Assembly: GCA_027077795.1 (NCBI GenBank)
Contig: JALWTT010000015.1
Span: 1 to 64,000 of the forward strand
Direction: 5' to 3'
Origin: Thermotogaceae bacterium
GTDB taxonomy: Bacteria > Thermotogota > Thermotogae > Thermotogales > Thermotogaceae
Length of the DNA: 64,000 nt
Every line of letters starts with the position of its first letter. Within the stretch, counting starts at the first letter, position 1. Below the pieces are notes generated by a model that worked only from the letters and a program-made list of their open reading frames with translations, was not told where the DNA came from and did no database searches. Shown in pieces: positions 61,776 through 64,000 of the stretch. Both the position numbers and the translations under genes were made by a program.

Positions 61776-64000
61776 GTGAAGAAAACCGTTGTAGTGGTTC
61801 TAGTTGCACTGACCACGCTCTTGTTTTCATCGGCTCTGAGCTATCAGAAGATAGAGTCTCTCTACAGAGCCTTCGTTCAGGATTTCCTAAGCGGCAAGAA
61901 AGATCCATTTGTATCATTTGTCAATTCCCAGCTTCCGTACATGTCCCTTTACAGGTTTTACAAGATAAAGATCGTTGGTAGCATAGATAGAAGAGAGGCC
62001 GCTCTGAATTCCTCTGATTTTTTGGCCGAACTTATGAAGCCTTATTTGCCCTCTGGAAAGTCAGCCGTTGATGTATGGGAGGAAGGATCCATAAGGCAAA
62101 CTTGGGCGATAGAAAATCTTTGTGGAGAAGAAGAAGCTCCATCCGGGTTCAGTAGTTTCCTGGGCGGATTTGGGGCTACTGGTTCCGAGGAAAATGGCAA
62201 GGAGAAGCTGACGAAATGCTTGAAAAATGTCATAAAGAAGTATGGGAAGCTTCCAAAGGTTGAGAGGGAAGTAGATTTCAACGACCTTTTTGCGAAATCC
62301 CTCTTTCTCGCATATCTGGAGTTCTACCTCAAGCACTCCAAGTTAAGTCCAAGCTCTGTCATGGCCAGTAGCTCTCTGTCTCTAGTTTACTCTAGCTATG
62401 CTAGATATGTAACATCTGAGATGAAGGACGCCGTAAAGCATATACTTCTTTACTACAGTGGAATGATAGATGAGCCAGTTCCGTTCAAACTCAAGGGAAT
62501 AAAGTATGAGAAATGTGAAAAATGTGGTCCTTTAAGATATGAAGGACAAGACAAACTCCCTTACGTGGAAAGAGAGTATTACTATAAGGGTCTTTCTCTC
62601 AAAGAAGTTCTGGGAAGTGCTGTCGGTATCTTGAAAGGCATGGATTTTAAAAACGACGATGATTTCAACTGGAAGGTCAGAATGGTGGCGTTTTTCGTAT
62701 ACGATGATATGGTGAGGAAGAACCTTCTGGGGAAGCCCTTGTACAGAACGCTCAAGAACAACATGCTTGATATTTTGTCACACACCATATCCTATTATCT
62801 TGGAGCTACCGATGTCAAACCACCCATAAAGCTAGACATGGACAGATACAAGACTATCTGTGGTGACCATGAATGCGTTTATGAGATGTTCAGGTACTCA
62901 GCGATCGAGAATTTGGAGAAGCTTTTTGAGAATGGAAAGGTCATTTCGATCATAAACGACGCTCTGAGTAAAATGAGAAAAGCAGGTGTAAAGAATTTTG
63001 AAAGGTTCGCAAACGATGTCACCGATAGTGTTATAGATGCTCTGAGCCTGGAAGACACAAAGCAAGATCTCGCTAACATAGCCGCAAGAGCTGTTCCCAA
63101 AAGGATCAATTTGTGGTGGCTCAGATATGTGCTTTATGGATTGCTGATCTTCCTGGGTTGGAAAATGAGGAAGGTTAGGGTGATGTTTCTAATCTCGGTG
63201 ATTTTGGAATTTCTGTACGTTGCATTTTTCTTGGATCCAATTTCGCTAGGGGAAGGGATCTTATACTCGATCATAGGCTTTTTCACTCTTTCTTTTGCTT
63301 TCATGATAAGTCTGAGCAGGGTGAAAAAGAGATGGTTTGAGGTTCTCCTAGCGTCCCTTTTCGCAGTGTTCATATTTGTACCGGAGTTTCCACACCCTTC
63401 CAACTTATCCATGGACAAGAATTCGGGACTCCTCAGCTCCAGTTTTGCAAATCTCTTGAAAAACGATCTCTACGATGGAGAAAAATACAGAGAATTTTTG
63501 AAAGATCCACTGGTTGGATTCATGCCGGTATCGGAACTGGGAAGAACCATCGGTGTTCTCCTTTCAAGCGAGAATCCTCTCAAAGGAGGGAAATTCAGAA
63601 AGGCGGAGAGGTTAACAAGAAGAATAGCTATGTACTCAAACGATGAACTCAGAAGAGATTTCAGAGATTTTTTGGAGAAGAGGATAAGGTCGAAACCGGA
63701 ATTGAAAAAAGTGCTCGTCGATATAGTAAACTCCTATATAGGAAAGCCAGCGAAATCGCCGAGTGTGCTGAATTCGCAGACAATCAGAGGGTTGAGGGCT
63801 TTTGTGATTTTATCCATACTACTTTTCTTGTGGGTGATAGGCTTTAAGTCGAAGCTACTAGGCTTGACTTCTCTCGGCATTGGAATATGGCTCATGTTCG
63901 CACCTGCTACTTTTTTTGTTGAATATGGTGTTCCTGTTTTTCATGCTTCAGGTAACTTTTTCCCGGCTTCACAGATTTTGCTTATTGCTTTTTCCCTTTT
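61776..64000 (+). CDS. Large membrane protein of unknown function (3' end outside window)
   Basis: GTG 61776 follows AGGGGGAG; the frame stays open to the window end, so at least 741 codons are present. A signal peptide (KKTVVVVLVALTTLLFSSAL) leads into an extracytoplasmic part of about 420 residues with CEKCG and CGDHEC cysteine motifs, then four helices (about 450-530), another soluble segment of about 140 residues and more helices at the end. I do not recognise the family. It may follow nagA in one unit (39 bases apart). Confidence 0.7.
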   Translation, partial: MKKTVVVVLVALTTLLFSSALSYQKIESLYRAFVQDFLSGKKDPFVSFVNSQLPYMSLYRFYKIKIVGSIDRREAALNSSDFLAELMKPYLPSGKSAVDVWEEGSIRQTWAIENLCGEEEAPSGFSSFLGGFGATGSEENGKEKLTKCLKNVIKKYGKLPKVEREVDFNDLFAKSLFLAYLEFYLKHSKLSPSSVMASSSLSLVYSSYARYVTSEMKDAVKHILLYYSGMIDEPVPFKLKGIKYEKCEKCGPLRYEGQDKLPYVEREYYYKGLSLKEVLGSAVGILKGMDFKNDDDFNWKVRMVAFFVYDDMVRKNLLGKPLYRTLKNNMLDILSHTISYYLGATDVKPPIKLDMDRYKTICGDHECVYEMFRYSAIENLEKLFENGKVISIINDALSKMRKAGVKNFERFANDVTDSVIDALSLEDTKQDLANIAARAVPKRINLWWLRYVLYGLLIFLGWKMRKVRVMFLISVILEFLYVAFFLDPISLGEGILYSIIGFFTLSFAFMISLSRVKKRWFEVLLASLFAVFIFVPEFPHPSNLSMDKNSGLLSSSFANLLKNDLYDGEKYREFLKDPLVGFMPVSELGRTIGVLLSSENPLKGGKFRKAERLTRRIAMYSNDELRRDFRDFLEKRIRSKPELKKVLVDIVNSYIGKPAKSPSVLNSQTIRGLRAFVILSILLFLWVIGFKSKLLGLTSLGIGIWLMFAPATFFVEYGVPVFHASGNFFPASQILLIAFSL

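Overview
The window reads as a chromosomal segment of a member of the Thermotogota. The main signs are a Gram-positive-type PolC, Hfq paired with HflX, and a two-domain glutaredoxin-like disulfide oxidoreductase next to thioredoxin reductase. The cluster L21-Prp-L27-RibU-L13-S9-DnaG-RpoD, sugar ABC transport operons and frequent TTG/GTG starts behind full GGAGGTGA ribosome-binding sites agree. Genus and species cannot be settled from the sequence alone. I found no CRISPR array, prophage or recognisable defence island.

Positions 1-5600 are a worn accessory region. It holds fragments of a repeat-rich secreted protein, an LVIVD-repeat protein broken by an in-frame TGA, a PEGA plus eight-bladed PQQ-type propeller protein with internal DNA duplications, and a decayed IS4-family insertion sequence. 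The IS4 identification rests on the Y-x2-R-x3-E-x6-K signature and TCATCTGTAATCA inverted repeats. From 5940 to 6641 lie two small membrane proteins.

Positions 7021-14500 hold a minus-strand carbohydrate operon: LacI-type regulator, two six-hairpin glycosidase-like proteins, a solute-binding protein and two permeases. A palindromic LacI-type operator lies at the regulator's promoter, and an identical 15-mer lies inside the first glycosidase gene. Then come an S9 peptidase, the oxidoreductase/thioredoxin reductase pair, a YbjQ protein, a GntR-regulated ABC exporter, MTA/SAH nucleosidase and a small division cluster (rsmH, FtsL-like, FtsI-like).

Positions 24579-36800 carry hfq-hflX, an M23 peptidase, metK, rpsT, a GAF/degenerate GGDEF protein, priA, two cyclic-nucleotide-binding-like proteins without a visible DNA-binding domain, a class A PBP and a methylguanine-DNA methyltransferase. 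Positions 36881-46782 run on the plus strand as PiT phosphate transporter, DUF47 protein, MazG, a PpiC foldase, an MFS transporter, deoxynucleoside kinase, RuvC and PolC.

Positions 46830-52213 are the translation/replication core: a leader and promoter, L21, Prp, L27 with an unusual N-terminus, a RibU-like ECF component, L13, S9, primase, the main sigma factor, and tRNA-Leu(GAG) behind a perfect consensus promoter. The last part holds a GH4 glycosidase, a giant O-antigen-ligase-like protein, Lnt, the DNA clamp, NagA and an unfinished membrane protein. The most unusual observations are the shortened L27 tail beside its protease, probable non-standard start codons after strong ribosome-binding sites, a terminator-like hairpin inside a coding start, and the duplicated operator-like 15-mer.
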